64,000 bases of DNA. Source: Sphingomonas sp. (GTDB lineage Bacteria > Pseudomonadota > Alphaproteobacteria > Sphingomonadales > Sphingomonadaceae). The DNA is taken from contig NZ_SSMY01000011.1 in assembly GCF_004799495.1 (NCBI RefSeq), positions 124,001-188,000 on the forward strand, read 5' to 3'. The notes under the pieces were generated by a model. The model was not told the origin of the DNA. It saw nothing but the letters and a program-made list of their open reading frames with translations, and did not search any database. Both the position numbers and the translations under genes were made by a program. This document shows positions 49,310-57,333 of the stretch, in pieces (the first letter of the stretch is position 1; each line of letters starts with the position of its first letter).

Positions 49310-50373
49310 CGCGCTGCCGCCAAGACGGCGATCGCCGCACGAAAATCGGCCGGCAGCGCGAGCGGCGCCAAGGCGGCGCGTGCCTCAGCGACCGTTACCG
49401 CTGCAATCGCATCGAGTTGGTCGGCGAACGCCTCGACGTCGTCGCTCAGCGCAAGCCCGATCTGTGCGATCGTCGCGCGGTCGAGATCGAGCGCGCGCAG
49501 CGCCAGCCATAAAGGGTCGCCGCCGGTCACGACGATGTGCCGCGCGACCGCGAAATCGAGACGAAGCGGCAACGCTAGCAGCGCGATGAACAGTGCGACG
49601 TTGCGGTCGCCCAGCGCGTGGGTGAGGAGTGCCGCCAGCTCCCCCGGCTGCGCGTCGATCACCGCGGCAAGACGCGTCGCCGCGCCCTCGACTCGGTCTC
49701 CCTCGTCATGCGCGCCGAGCGCCCATAGCGCGGCCTCGGCCAGCGCACGGTCGGCCTCGGCACCGGTCAGCTGCTCGCGGATCGCGGCCGCCACCCACCA
49801 TACCAGCCGGTGATGCAACTCCGCAGGCAATTCGGTGTGGGTCAGGCGCCCGGTGTCGAGAAAGGTGCGGCGTCGTCCTTCCGCGGTCATCAGCGCCAGT
49901 GCGGCGGCGGCAACATGGCCATCGGCGCTCGCGGTCAAGCGCGTGAGCAGACTGGCCCCGCTCTCGTCGAGAGAGCCGGATAGCAAGCCATCGGCGAGCA
50001 GATCCTGCCGCGTCCGCGCGATCAGCTCGCGCATCAGGTCGGGATCACGCAGGACACCCGCAGCAGCCAGCCGCTCGTCCACCGGCTCGCCTTCGCTCAG
50101 CCAGCGCGCCCGGTCGCCATCGCCCGCCGCCGTCAGCGTCTGCGCGACGTGGCGACGCATCTCGTTTTCGACCGCGACGATCATTGCACTCAGCGTACCC
50201 GCCAGTACCGCGCGCGTCCGGTCGTCGAGCCGGTCGTCGTCGGGCACGAAGAAATCGTCGATCGCATGCGCCAATCGGCGATCGGCGCGACCCAGCGAGG
50301 CCGCCGCGCGCGCGAGCAGCTGACTGGCGCTGCGGCGAGCGCCGTCGTCAATGTCGCCTCGGTCGATCGACAT
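49306..50373 (-). CDS. DUF2336 protein
   Basis: A 355-residue protein made almost entirely of alpha helices, matching the alphaproteobacterial DUF2336 family in length and in its repeated hydrophobic/Ala pattern (LMRELIARTRQDLLADGLL, VWWVAAAIREQLTGAEADR). No signal peptide or membrane helix. DUF2336 proteins have no proven function. The 4-nt overlap with the downstream kinase-like gene shows they are co-translated. ATG 50373 was preferred to a start at 50388. Confidence 0.78.
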   Translation of the reverse strand: MSIDRGDIDDGARRSASQLLARAAASLGRADRRLAHAIDDFFVPDDDRLDDRTRAVLAGTLSAMIVAVENEMRRHVAQTLTAAGDGDRARWLSEGEPVDERLAAAGVLRDPDLMRELIARTRQDLLADGLLSGSLDESGASLLTRLTASADGHVAAAALALMTAEGRRRTFLDTGRLTHTELPAELHHRLVWWVAAAIREQLTGAEADRALAEAALWALGAHDEGDRVEGAATRLAAVIDAQPGELAALLTHALGDRNVALFIALLALPLRLDFAVARHIVVTGGDPLWLALRALDLDRATIAQIGLALSDDVEAFADQLDAIAAVTVAEARAALAPLALPADFRAAIAVLAAAR

Positions 50374-50421
50374 GGGAAATCCATACACGGCGCGTCGTTA
50401 AATTGCGGTTAGCCAGATGCT

Positions 50422-51600
50422 TCAGCCGGCGATCCGCGTGCGCAGCCGTTCGATCGCGTGCCCCAGCGTCGCCACCGCATATCCCGCCGCCGCCGCCAGC
50501 CCGACCAGCGGCTGCCCCGCGATCGCCGCGGGGAGCAGGATCAGGAGATAGGCCGGCGGCGTCGCCCACCACAATTGTCGTTGCACCGCACCTGCCGCGC
50601 GCTCCGCCAAGGCGCCGGCAATCACCGTCCCCAACGCGAGCAACGGTACCGTCGCGGTTCCTGCGTCGAGTCCCGCCTGGCGCCCGAACAGCAAGGTGGC
50701 GAGGACGATGCTGCCTGGGGCCAGCCACTTCACCGCGGCGATCAGCCGTCGTTCGTCGCGCAGCCACGCGAGCACGTCGCTGAGCGCGAACAGGCCGAGC
50801 GCAACGATCACCGCCGCGAGGCCGGGTGCTGCCCAGCCCATCATCACGCCCGCCAGCCCGGCCACGCCCACCGCGACGCCGCCCACGGCGAGCATCACCG
50901 CCGGCACCCCGCGCGCGACCAGCGGCGGCAGCGCGACACGTGCGAGCGGCGCGATCAGGAAGCGGTCGACCCAATTCGGCCGCGCGCCGATCGCCGCCAC
51001 CAGCGTCGCGCGACCCTTTGCCACCAGCGCCCGCGAATCGCGCTGAATGCCGTGCCCGTCGCGTACCGCCGCTTCGGGCAATGCGACGCGGTCGGCGCCG
51101 TGCTGCGCCGTGACGCGCAACAGCGACGAGGCGAAATCGTAATCGCTCGGCAATTTCGCGACCTCGGCGATGCGTTGCGGGTCGATCGTCGCGACGCCCG
51201 CCCACACCACGCCCGGCTCGATCCGCTCGAGCTCGTCGCCCTCCGCCGCGACCAGCAAGGTGTCGGACTTGCGTTCACGCATCGCCTCCACCACGCCGCC
51301 GGTCGTGACCAGCCCGTCGGCGAGCCACACGACGCGCGCCAGCGGGTGGAGCTTGGCGATCGCTTCGCTGGGGTTGCGCACCGAATCGACCGCGACTCCG
51401 CGCTTGCCCATGCGGTTGATCGCGCCGAGCAATTCGGGGGTCAGCCGCGACACCACGACGACGATCTGCGATGCCCCCGCCGCGATCAGCAACCGCGCCT
51501 GAAACTCGATCAGCGTGACTCCGCCGATCGGCAGTGTCGCCGCGAGCGTATCGTGGCGATCGGACGCATCGGCCGTCGCGAACAGGAGCCCCGCAAGCAT
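50422..51600 (-). CDS. Nucleotidyltransferase-like protein fused to a membrane domain
   Basis: A 392-residue protein. The N-terminal ~110 residues resemble a nucleotidyltransferase (DTLAATLPIGGVTLIEFQAR, AGASQIVVVV), without a clear signature lysine. After a second globular part to ~residue 200, several hydrophobic helices follow. The segment PNWVDRFLIAPLARVALPPL is reminiscent of a CDP-alcohol phosphatidyltransferase start, but the expected DG..AR...D motif is replaced by FALSDVLAWLRDERRL. It may be a degenerate CDP-alcohol phosphotransferase fused to a nucleotidyltransferase; this is a low-confidence inference. It sits in the kinase-like/DUF2336/HPt-like cluster. Confidence 0.6.
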   Translation of the reverse strand: MLAGLLFATADASDRHDTLAATLPIGGVTLIEFQARLLIAAGASQIVVVVSRLTPELLGAINRMGKRGVAVDSVRNPSEAIAKLHPLARVVWLADGLVTTGGVVEAMRERKSDTLLVAAEGDELERIEPGVVWAGVATIDPQRIAEVAKLPSDYDFASSLLRVTAQHGADRVALPEAAVRDGHGIQRDSRALVAKGRATLVAAIGARPNWVDRFLIAPLARVALPPLVARGVPAVMLAVGGVAVGVAGLAGVMMGWAAPGLAAVIVALGLFALSDVLAWLRDERRLIAAVKWLAPGSIVLATLLFGRQAGLDAGTATVPLLALGTVIAGALAERAAGAVQRQLWWATPPAYLLILLPAAIAGQPLVGLAAAAGYAVATLGHAIERLRTRIAG

Positions 51601-51640
51601 GGCCGCGCTGTTACGGCGTGATGTCGCTCAACGCAAAAGG

Positions 51641-51931
51641 TTAGAGGCGCGCGACCGCCTGCTTGAGCTTGCGCAGCATCGCGGCATCGTGCGGCATGCA
51701 CGCGGCGTCCGACGCCAGCGCCATCAACCGCACCGCCCCGAAACTCGCCGCCAGCCCCTTCAATCGCGCCGCGCCGAGCGCCCAGCCGGCGGCGTCGGCG
51801 GCATTTTCGATCGTCGCGATCGCGCGCTCCGCGCTGTCGACGAACGCCACGCGCAGCTCCGCGATCAATGCTGGTTCGTCGCCGACGGCTGCCGCCAAGG
51901 TCGCGTCGATTGCTCCGGGATCATAGGCCAT
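51641..51931 (-). CDS. HPt-like protein lacking its histidine
   Basis: A 96-residue four-helix protein with the HPt spacing around ALGAARLKGLAASFGAVRLM. The usual HxLKG has alanine in the histidine position: codons read A-A-R-L-K-G, with Ala55 where His is expected. It cannot pass phosphate through that residue. It sits 40 nt upstream of the nucleotidyltransferase-like gene on the same strand and opposite the coiled-coil gene at 52013. Confidence 0.72.
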   Translation of the reverse strand: MAYDPGAIDATLAAAVGDEPALIAELRVAFVDSAERAIATIENAADAAGWALGAARLKGLAASFGAVRLMALASDAACMPHDAAMLRKLKQAVARL

Positions 51932-52012
51932 GACCGTGTCCTAACCGCCACGGCTTTAACGGATCGTTGCGTAATCGCTTTGATCTGCATGATTTCATGG
52001 TAAACGTGAGCG

Positions 52013-53788
52013 ATGAGCGGGGGTTCAACTATCGTCGATCTGCGCGTGAGCGACGTGGATTTCGCCACATCGCCAGTCGCGGAACACGTGGATTTCACCG
52101 AAGCGACGCCGGCTGAAACGGCCGAGGAGCCGCTCGAACTCGACCAATATGAATCGCCGCCCAGTATTTGGGGTAAGGTATTCGGCGCGGTCGCGTTCCT
52201 GCTCGCGGCGGCATGGGTGGGCTTCATCATCTGGTACGCCGGGCCGTCGGTGCTCGCCAATCCGCAACCCATGGTCTTGGCGCAATTCGCCGCCGCACTC
52301 GCCGCGCCGCCCGCGTGGATCGGCGTGCTGTGGCTCATCGCGCTTCGGTCGAGCAAGGCCGAGGCGCAACGCTTCAACGCCACCGCGCGGTCGATGCGCG
52401 CCGAAGCCGACCACCTTCAGACCGTCATCGCCGCGATGGCCAAGACGATCGAGGCCAACCGGCTGATGCTGGGCGACCAGATCACGTCGATGATGGCGGC
52501 GGCGAGCGGCATGGCGGAGCAGATTTCCCAGGCCGGGACACAGGCCGCAGGACTCGACGCAGCGGCACGGACGGCGGAGGACAAGCTCAACGTCCTGTTG
52601 GCCACCCTGCCCAAGGCACATGCCGAAACCGAGGCGCTCGGCGCGAAGATCGAAGCGACCGGGCTGACCGCGAGCGAACGCGCCGCTGCACTCGATGCGC
52701 AACTCGTCGCGCTCGGCGAGCGTGGCAAGGAAGCGGATGCGATCACCAGCGGTGCCGCCGAACGCCTCGCCGCCAATATCGCGCGGATGGAAGCGACCAG
52801 TGAGACCGCCGGCGCCCGGCTGGAAAGCGTCACCGCAACCATGTCCGAGACGGTCGACGGCCTGCTCGATCGCACCGCGAGCGCGGTCGACGAGGCGCGC
52901 AAGGGGATCACCGCGCAGGGCGACGCGATGGCGGCGATGCTGTCGGCCAACCAGGCGTCGCTCGACCGCACTGCGACCGACAGCGCGACGGCGCTCGCCG
53001 AGCGAATCGCGGCGATCGAGGCGGTGGTGAACCATGTCGCGGATGTGCTCAACACCGGCCAGGCGCAAGTCGATGCGATGGCGCGGTCGATCGAGGACAG
53101 CAGCGGTGCCGCGCAACGCTTCGCTGGCGAGGCGGCGCCGCAATTGCTCGAAAGCCTGATGCGGATCCGCGACACCGCCAACGCCGCCGCCGACCATGCG
53201 CGCGAAGCGATCGAGCGGATCGTCCCCGAGGCGAGCGCCGCGATCGAGGAAGCGGGCAAGGAAGCGCTCGAAAAGAGCCTCGCCGCCATCGCCGAGGCGC
53301 AAACCGTCGCCGCGGCGTCCGCCGCCGAAGCATCGGACAAGCTCAACCAGCAGATGGTCGCGATCGCCGACGCGTCGGGGCACATCGAGGCGCGGCTCGC
53401 CGATACCAGCGAAGCGGACGGCTTTGCGCGGCGCGTATCGACGCTGATCGAATCGCTCAACTCGGCGTCGATCGATCTCGCCGCGATCTACGCAAGCGAC
53501 GTGCCCGACACGTCATGGGCCGCGTATCTCAAGGGCGATCGCGGCGCCTTCACCCGCCGCGCGGTCAAGCTGCTCGATACCGGCGACATGCGCGCAATCG
53601 TGCAGGCGTACGAAAACGACGACACGCTGCGCGATCAGATCAACCGCTACATCCACGATTTCGAAGCGATGCTCCGCGCGGTGCTCGCGCAGCGCGACAG
53701 CGCGCCGATCGGCGTCACCTTGCTATCGTCGGATATGGGCAAGCTCTACGTCGCGCTCGCCCAGGCGATCGAGCGGCTGCGCGCCTAA
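52013..53788 (+). CDS. Two-TM coiled-coil membrane protein, unknown
   Basis: A 591-residue protein. An acidic ~50-residue N-terminus precedes two transmembrane helices (about 55-77 and 86-111), then a long Ala/Glu-rich coiled-coil region (~113-455), and a compact C-terminal domain from ~455 on (GFARRVSTLIESLNSASIDL, VPDTSWAAYLKGDRGAF, IHDFEAMLRAVLAQ). The coiled coil looks like a chemoreceptor or tropomyosin-type rod but lacks the methylation and signalling hairpin motif. ATG 52013 has a weak Shine-Dalgarno. Its last 4 nt overlap DUF1467. Function unknown. Confidence 0.75.
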   Translation: MSGGSTIVDLRVSDVDFATSPVAEHVDFTEATPAETAEEPLELDQYESPPSIWGKVFGAVAFLLAAAWVGFIIWYAGPSVLANPQPMVLAQFAAALAAPPAWIGVLWLIALRSSKAEAQRFNATARSMRAEADHLQTVIAAMAKTIEANRLMLGDQITSMMAAASGMAEQISQAGTQAAGLDAAARTAEDKLNVLLATLPKAHAETEALGAKIEATGLTASERAAALDAQLVALGERGKEADAITSGAAERLAANIARMEATSETAGARLESVTATMSETVDGLLDRTASAVDEARKGITAQGDAMAAMLSANQASLDRTATDSATALAERIAAIEAVVNHVADVLNTGQAQVDAMARSIEDSSGAAQRFAGEAAPQLLESLMRIRDTANAAADHAREAIERIVPEASAAIEEAGKEALEKSLAAIAEAQTVAAASAAEASDKLNQQMVAIADASGHIEARLADTSEADGFARRVSTLIESLNSASIDLAAIYASDVPDTSWAAYLKGDRGAFTRRAVKLLDTGDMRAIVQAYENDDTLRDQINRYIHDFEAMLRAVLAQRDSAPIGVTLLSSDMGKLYVALAQAIERLRA

Positions 53789-54054
53789 TCGAGCCGGCCG
53801 AACAGGTCGAGCATCTTCGGCGTGATCCAGCCGAATTCGTAATTCGCCACGAACAGCGCCCAGAGGATCGTCGCGACGATCGTCACGCGGATTGCGATTC
53901 GCCGTACATCGAAGACGTGCGGCGCGCTTTCGGCCTGGCCGGGGACGTACTCACCCCCCGCCTCGTGCGTCGTGCGGACGCCGAACGGCAGGACGAGGAA
54001 GACCGAGAACGACCAAAACAGGAAGTAGATCGCGAGCAGCGAGGTCCAGCGCAT
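53785..54054 (-). CDS. DUF1467 small membrane protein
   Basis: An 89-residue protein with two transmembrane helices (residues ~5-25 and 55-72). The conserved opening FLFWSFSVFLVLPFGVRTTH and the end YEFGWITPKMLDLFG match DUF1467, an alphaproteobacterial family of unknown function. It follows rnj by 4 nt on the same strand, the usual arrangement. Confidence 0.9.
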   Translation of the reverse strand: MRWTSLLAIYFLFWSFSVFLVLPFGVRTTHEAGGEYVPGQAESAPHVFDVRRIAIRVTIVATILWALFVANYEFGWITPKMLDLFGRLD

Positions 54055-54058
54055 CGCG

Positions 54059-55699
54059 TCAGGCCTCGATGATCAGCACGTCGACGACGGGCTTCTTGCC
54101 GGTCCATTTGGTCGCGACGCGGCGCACCGCGAGCCGCAGCGATTCTCGCAGATTTTCGAGGTCGCCCTTGTGCTTGCGCACCGCGTCTTCCGCGGCGTCG
54201 CATGCTTCGTCGAGAAACGCCTCCTTGTCCTCCTCGACCGGCACGCCCTGCAGCCGAACCTCGGGCGTTCCGACCAGCCGGTAATTGCCGTCGATCGCCA
54301 CCGCGACCGACATCTGGCCGAAGCTTGCGAGGCGGCGGCGCTCGTTCATCGTCGCGCCGTCGGCGGGCAGGATGACGTCGCCGTCGAGCATCAGCCGCCC
54401 GACCGGGGCATGCCCGACCTTCTCCGGCTCGCCCGGCGCCAGCCGGACGATGTCGCCGTCGGTCTGGACCAGCGCGCGTGGAACACCCTGCGATAGGCCA
54501 AACCGCGCCTGTTCCATCATATGGCGCATCTCGCCGTGGACGGGCACGAGCAGTTCCGGCCGGATCCAGCGGTACATCGCCTCGAGTTCGGGACGGCCCG
54601 GATGGCCGGAGACGTGGACATGCTCCTGCCGCTCGGTGACCATCTCGACGCCCTTGGCGGCGAGCTGGTTCTGGATGCGGCCGATCGCAAGCTCGTTGCC
54701 GGGTATCTGCTTCGACGAAAAGATCACGGTGTCGCCCGCCGCCAGCTTGATCGGGTGCGTGCCCTCCGCGATCCGGCCGAGCGCGGCGCGCGGCTCGCCC
54801 TGCCCGCCGGTCGCCACGACCAGCACGTCGCGGCCCGGCATCGCCATCGCGGCGTCAGGATCGACCGGCTCCGGGAAATTCTTGAGATAGCCGGTCGAGC
54901 GCGCCACCGTCAGGATGCGGTCGAGCGAGCGCCCGGTGACGCAGATCCGCCGCCCGGTCTTCTTCGCCACCTCACCCAGCGTCTGCAACCGTGCGGCGTT
55001 CGACGCGAAGGTTGTGACGACCACCCGCCCCTTCGCCTTGCCGACCGCCTCGATCAGCCCGTCGCGCACGCTCGCTTCGGACCCAGACGGCTCCGGATTG
55101 AACACGTTGGTGGAGTCACACACCAGCGCGAGCACACCTTCATCACCGATCGCCGACAGCTGCTCCGGCGTCGATGGCTTGCCGAGCACAGCGTTGCTGT
55201 CGTCGAGTTTCCAGTCGCCGGTGTGGAACACACGCCCGTACGGCGTATCGATCAGTAGCGCACTCGCTTCGGGGATCGAATGCGCGAGCGGGACGAAGGT
55301 GACGCCGAATGGCGCCAGATCGACGCGCTCGCCGGGCTTGATCACGTTGAGCTTCACCCGGTTGGCGACGCCTTCTTCTTCCAGCTTCCCGCGGATCAGC
55401 CCGGCGGTGAAGCGCGTCGCGTAGAGCGGCACGCCAAGATCGTCGGCGAGGTATGGCAGCGCGCCGATATGATCCTCGTGCCCATGCGTCAGCACGATGC
55501 CGAGCAGGTTATCGCGCTGTTCCTCGATGAATTGCAGGTCGGGCAGGATCAGATCGACGCCGGGATAGGCCGGGTCGGCGAAGGTCACGCCCATATCGAC
55601 CATCAGCCATTTGCCCTGACAACCGTACAGGTTGACGTTCATTCCGATCTCGCCCGATCCGCCGAGCGCAAGGAAAAGCAGTTCGTTTTTCGGTATCAC
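54059..55699 (-). CDS. rnj: Ribonuclease J
   Basis: A 546-residue metallo-beta-lactamase/beta-CASP RNase with 5' exo- and endonuclease activity in mRNA turnover and rRNA maturation. The catalytic zinc motif is THGHEDHIGALPYL (residues 71-84), with the opening GGSGEIGMNVNLYG and the later HVSGHPGRPELEAMYRWI. The C-terminal domain ends near residue 546. The start is GTG 55699; no better start upstream. It lies between coaX and DUF1467. Confidence 0.96.
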   Translation of the reverse strand: MIPKNELLFLALGGSGEIGMNVNLYGCQGKWLMVDMGVTFADPAYPGVDLILPDLQFIEEQRDNLLGIVLTHGHEDHIGALPYLADDLGVPLYATRFTAGLIRGKLEEEGVANRVKLNVIKPGERVDLAPFGVTFVPLAHSIPEASALLIDTPYGRVFHTGDWKLDDSNAVLGKPSTPEQLSAIGDEGVLALVCDSTNVFNPEPSGSEASVRDGLIEAVGKAKGRVVVTTFASNAARLQTLGEVAKKTGRRICVTGRSLDRILTVARSTGYLKNFPEPVDPDAAMAMPGRDVLVVATGGQGEPRAALGRIAEGTHPIKLAAGDTVIFSSKQIPGNELAIGRIQNQLAAKGVEMVTERQEHVHVSGHPGRPELEAMYRWIRPELLVPVHGEMRHMMEQARFGLSQGVPRALVQTDGDIVRLAPGEPEKVGHAPVGRLMLDGDVILPADGATMNERRRLASFGQMSVAVAIDGNYRLVGTPEVRLQGVPVEEDKEAFLDEACDAAEDAVRKHKGDLENLRESLRLAVRRVATKWTGKKPVVDVLIIEA

Positions 55700-55723
55700 T
55701 TAGTCACTTTCAAAAATTCGTTG

Positions 55724-55742
55724 GCGCGGCGCCCGGCCGCGC
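55724..55742 (-). terminator. Possible terminator or attenuator between coaX and rnj
   Basis: GCGCGGC (55724-55730) pairs perfectly with GCCGCGC (55736-55742) around a 5-nt loop. On the minus strand the stem is followed, after a few bases, by AATTTTTG, so it could reduce read-through from coaX into rnj. The U-run is not adjacent to the stem, so this is uncertain. Confidence 0.4.
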
Positions 55743-55743
55743 A

Positions 55744-56523
55744 TCAGTTCGCGTGGGCACGTTCCCACATCATCGCGAGCCCCTGAATCGTCAGATCGGG
55801 CTCAATCGCATCGAATATGGGGCTGTTCTTCTCGAAAAGAACCGCCAGCCCGCCGGTCGACACCACGGTCACCGGACGGCCGACCTCCGCCTTCATCCGC
55901 GCGACCAGCCCTTCGATCATCGCGATATAGCCCCAATAGATGCCGATCTGCATCTGGCTGACGGTGTCGCGGCCGATCACGGTGGGGTCGGCGGGCGCTT
56001 CGATCCCAATCCGCGGCAGCTTGGCGGCGGCTGCGACGAGCGCGTCGAGCGACAGGTTGATCCCCGGCGCGATGATCCCGCCCTTGTAACTCCCTCGATA
56101 ATCGATCCAGTCGACCGTCGTCGCGGTGCCGAAATCGATCACGATCAGATCGCCTTCGTGAAGCGCGTGCGCCGCGATCGCGTTGACCGCGCGGTCGGCG
56201 CCCAGGCTCTGCGGTTCCGCCACGTCGATCGCCATGCCGTATTCGACCGGCGGCTGCCCGGCGATCAGCGCATTCGTCTTGAAATATTTGTCGGCGAGCA
56301 CCTGAAGGTTGTGCGTCGCGCGCGGCACCACCGTGGATACGATCACGCCGGTCACGTCGCTGCGGTCGTACCCTTCGAGGCTGAGCAACTGGCTAAGCCA
56401 CACCGCATATTCGTCGGCGGTGCGGCGCGGGTCGGTCGCGATGCGCCAGCGGCCTTTGATCGCGCGGCCATCGAGCAGCGCGAAAACGACATTGGTGTTG
56501 CCGGCATCGATCGCGAGCAGCAT
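55744..56523 (-). CDS. coaX: Type III pantothenate kinase
   Basis: A 259-residue kinase for the first step of coenzyme A synthesis. Nucleotide-binding [14 protein letters not shown] opens the chain; [21 protein letters not shown] and [13 protein letters not shown] are the other conserved blocks, and GGIIAPGI lies between. ATG 56523 is upstream of the rnj gene. A REP-like palindrome lies between birA and this start. Confidence 0.96.
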   Translation of the reverse strand: MLLAIDAGNTNVVFALLDGRAIKGRWRIATDPRRTADEYAVWLSQLLSLEGYDRSDVTGVIVSTVVPRATHNLQVLADKYFKTNALIAGQPPVEYGMAIDVAEPQSLGADRAVNAIAAHALHEGDLIVIDFGTATTVDWIDYRGSYKGGIIAPGINLSLDALVAAAAKLPRIGIEAPADPTVIGRDTVSQMQIGIYWGYIAMIEGLVARMKAEVGRPVTVVSTGGLAVLFEKNSPIFDAIEPDLTIQGLAMMWERAHAN

Positions 56524-56540
56524 GGATTTGCCTTCTCAGA

Positions 56541-56584
56541 GCATCGTGCAGAAAAGTGGGAACCGGTTTTCTGCTAAACGATGC
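56541..56584. repeat. REP-like palindrome between birA and coaX
   Basis: GCATCGT + GCAGAAAA (56541-56555) pair with TTTTCTGC (56567-56574) + ACGATGC (56578-56584) around the loop GTGGGAACCGG, with a 3-nt TAA bulge: a 15-bp stem. I recall very similar GAAAACCGGTTCCCACTTTT-type palindromes as common intergenic repeats in alphaproteobacteria. It lies within a co-directional gene run, 12 nt after birA. Confidence 0.82.
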
Positions 56585-56595
56585 GACCACAAAAA

Positions 56596-57333
56596 CTACA
56601 GCAGGAACACGTCGCCGGCGTGAATGACACGTCGCGTGCCGTCCGCCAAGCGCAGGATGAGGGCACCGTCGGAGTCGAGCCCGTCGAACAGTCCGTCGAT
56701 CGCCGATCCGTCAGGCAAGCGCGCGGTCAGCGCCGCGCCGATCGAATGCGCGCGGGTCATCCAGCGGCGCCGCACGACGTCGATCCCCTCGCCGCGCCAG
56801 CGCTCGACCCAGCGACCGAACGCATCGGCCAGCGTCTCGATGAAATCCACAGGATCAACCGCGACATCGTACGCCGCCAGACTGGTCGCGACGCGGTCGG
56901 TATCGGTCGGGTGGTGCGCCAGATTGACCCCGAACCCGATCACCACCGCCTCGCCCGCGCGTTCGAGCAAGATACCCGACAGCTTCGCGCCGTCGATCAG
57001 CAGGTCGTTGGGCCATTTGAGCACCGCCGCGCCCATGATGTAAGCGCCGACCGCCTCCTCCAGCGCGACCGCCGCGACCAGAGCGAGGGTCGCCGCGGGC
57101 GGATCGCTCGGTCTGGGCCGTACCAGCGTGCTCGCGTAGAGATTGCCGGTATCGGATACCCACGCCCTGCCCTGTCGTCCACGACCGCTGGTCTGGCGCT
57201 CGGCGCGCAGCCACACTCCCTCCTCCAGCCCCGTCGCGGCGAGCGCGATTATGTCGGCGTTGGTCGACCCGGTTTCCGCAACCGTTCGGATCGCGTGGCT
57301 CAGAACAGCGCCTTTGCCGCCGCCGCCGTCCAC
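56596..57333 (-). CDS. birA: Biotin-[acetyl-CoA-carboxylase] ligase
   Basis: A 245-residue ligase without the N-terminal repressor HTH of E. coli BirA, so it should only attach biotin. Core motifs: ETGSTNADII, ERQTSGRGRQGRAW (biotinyl-AMP loop), LKWPNDLLI and the closing VIGFGVNLAH. The start is uncertain: GTG 57333 overlaps the end of nuoN by 34 nt; no later ATG, GTG or TTG precedes the conserved region. It continues directly from the nuo operon. Confidence 0.93.
   Translation of the reverse strand: MDGGGGKGAVLSHAIRTVAETGSTNADIIALAATGLEEGVWLRAERQTSGRGRQGRAWVSDTGNLYASTLVRPRPSDPPAATLALVAAVALEEAVGAYIMGAAVLKWPNDLLIDGAKLSGILLERAGEAVVIGFGVNLAHHPTDTDRVATSLAAYDVAVDPVDFIETLADAFGRWVERWRGEGIDVVRRRWMTRAHSIGAALTARLPDGSAIDGLFDGLDSDGALILRLADGTRRVIHAGDVFLL

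Noticed and set aside
48200..49813. 537-codon plus-strand frame opposite the kinase-like gene
   Set aside because: Shadow frame; the minus-strand kinase homologue and DUF2336 gene explain this DNA.
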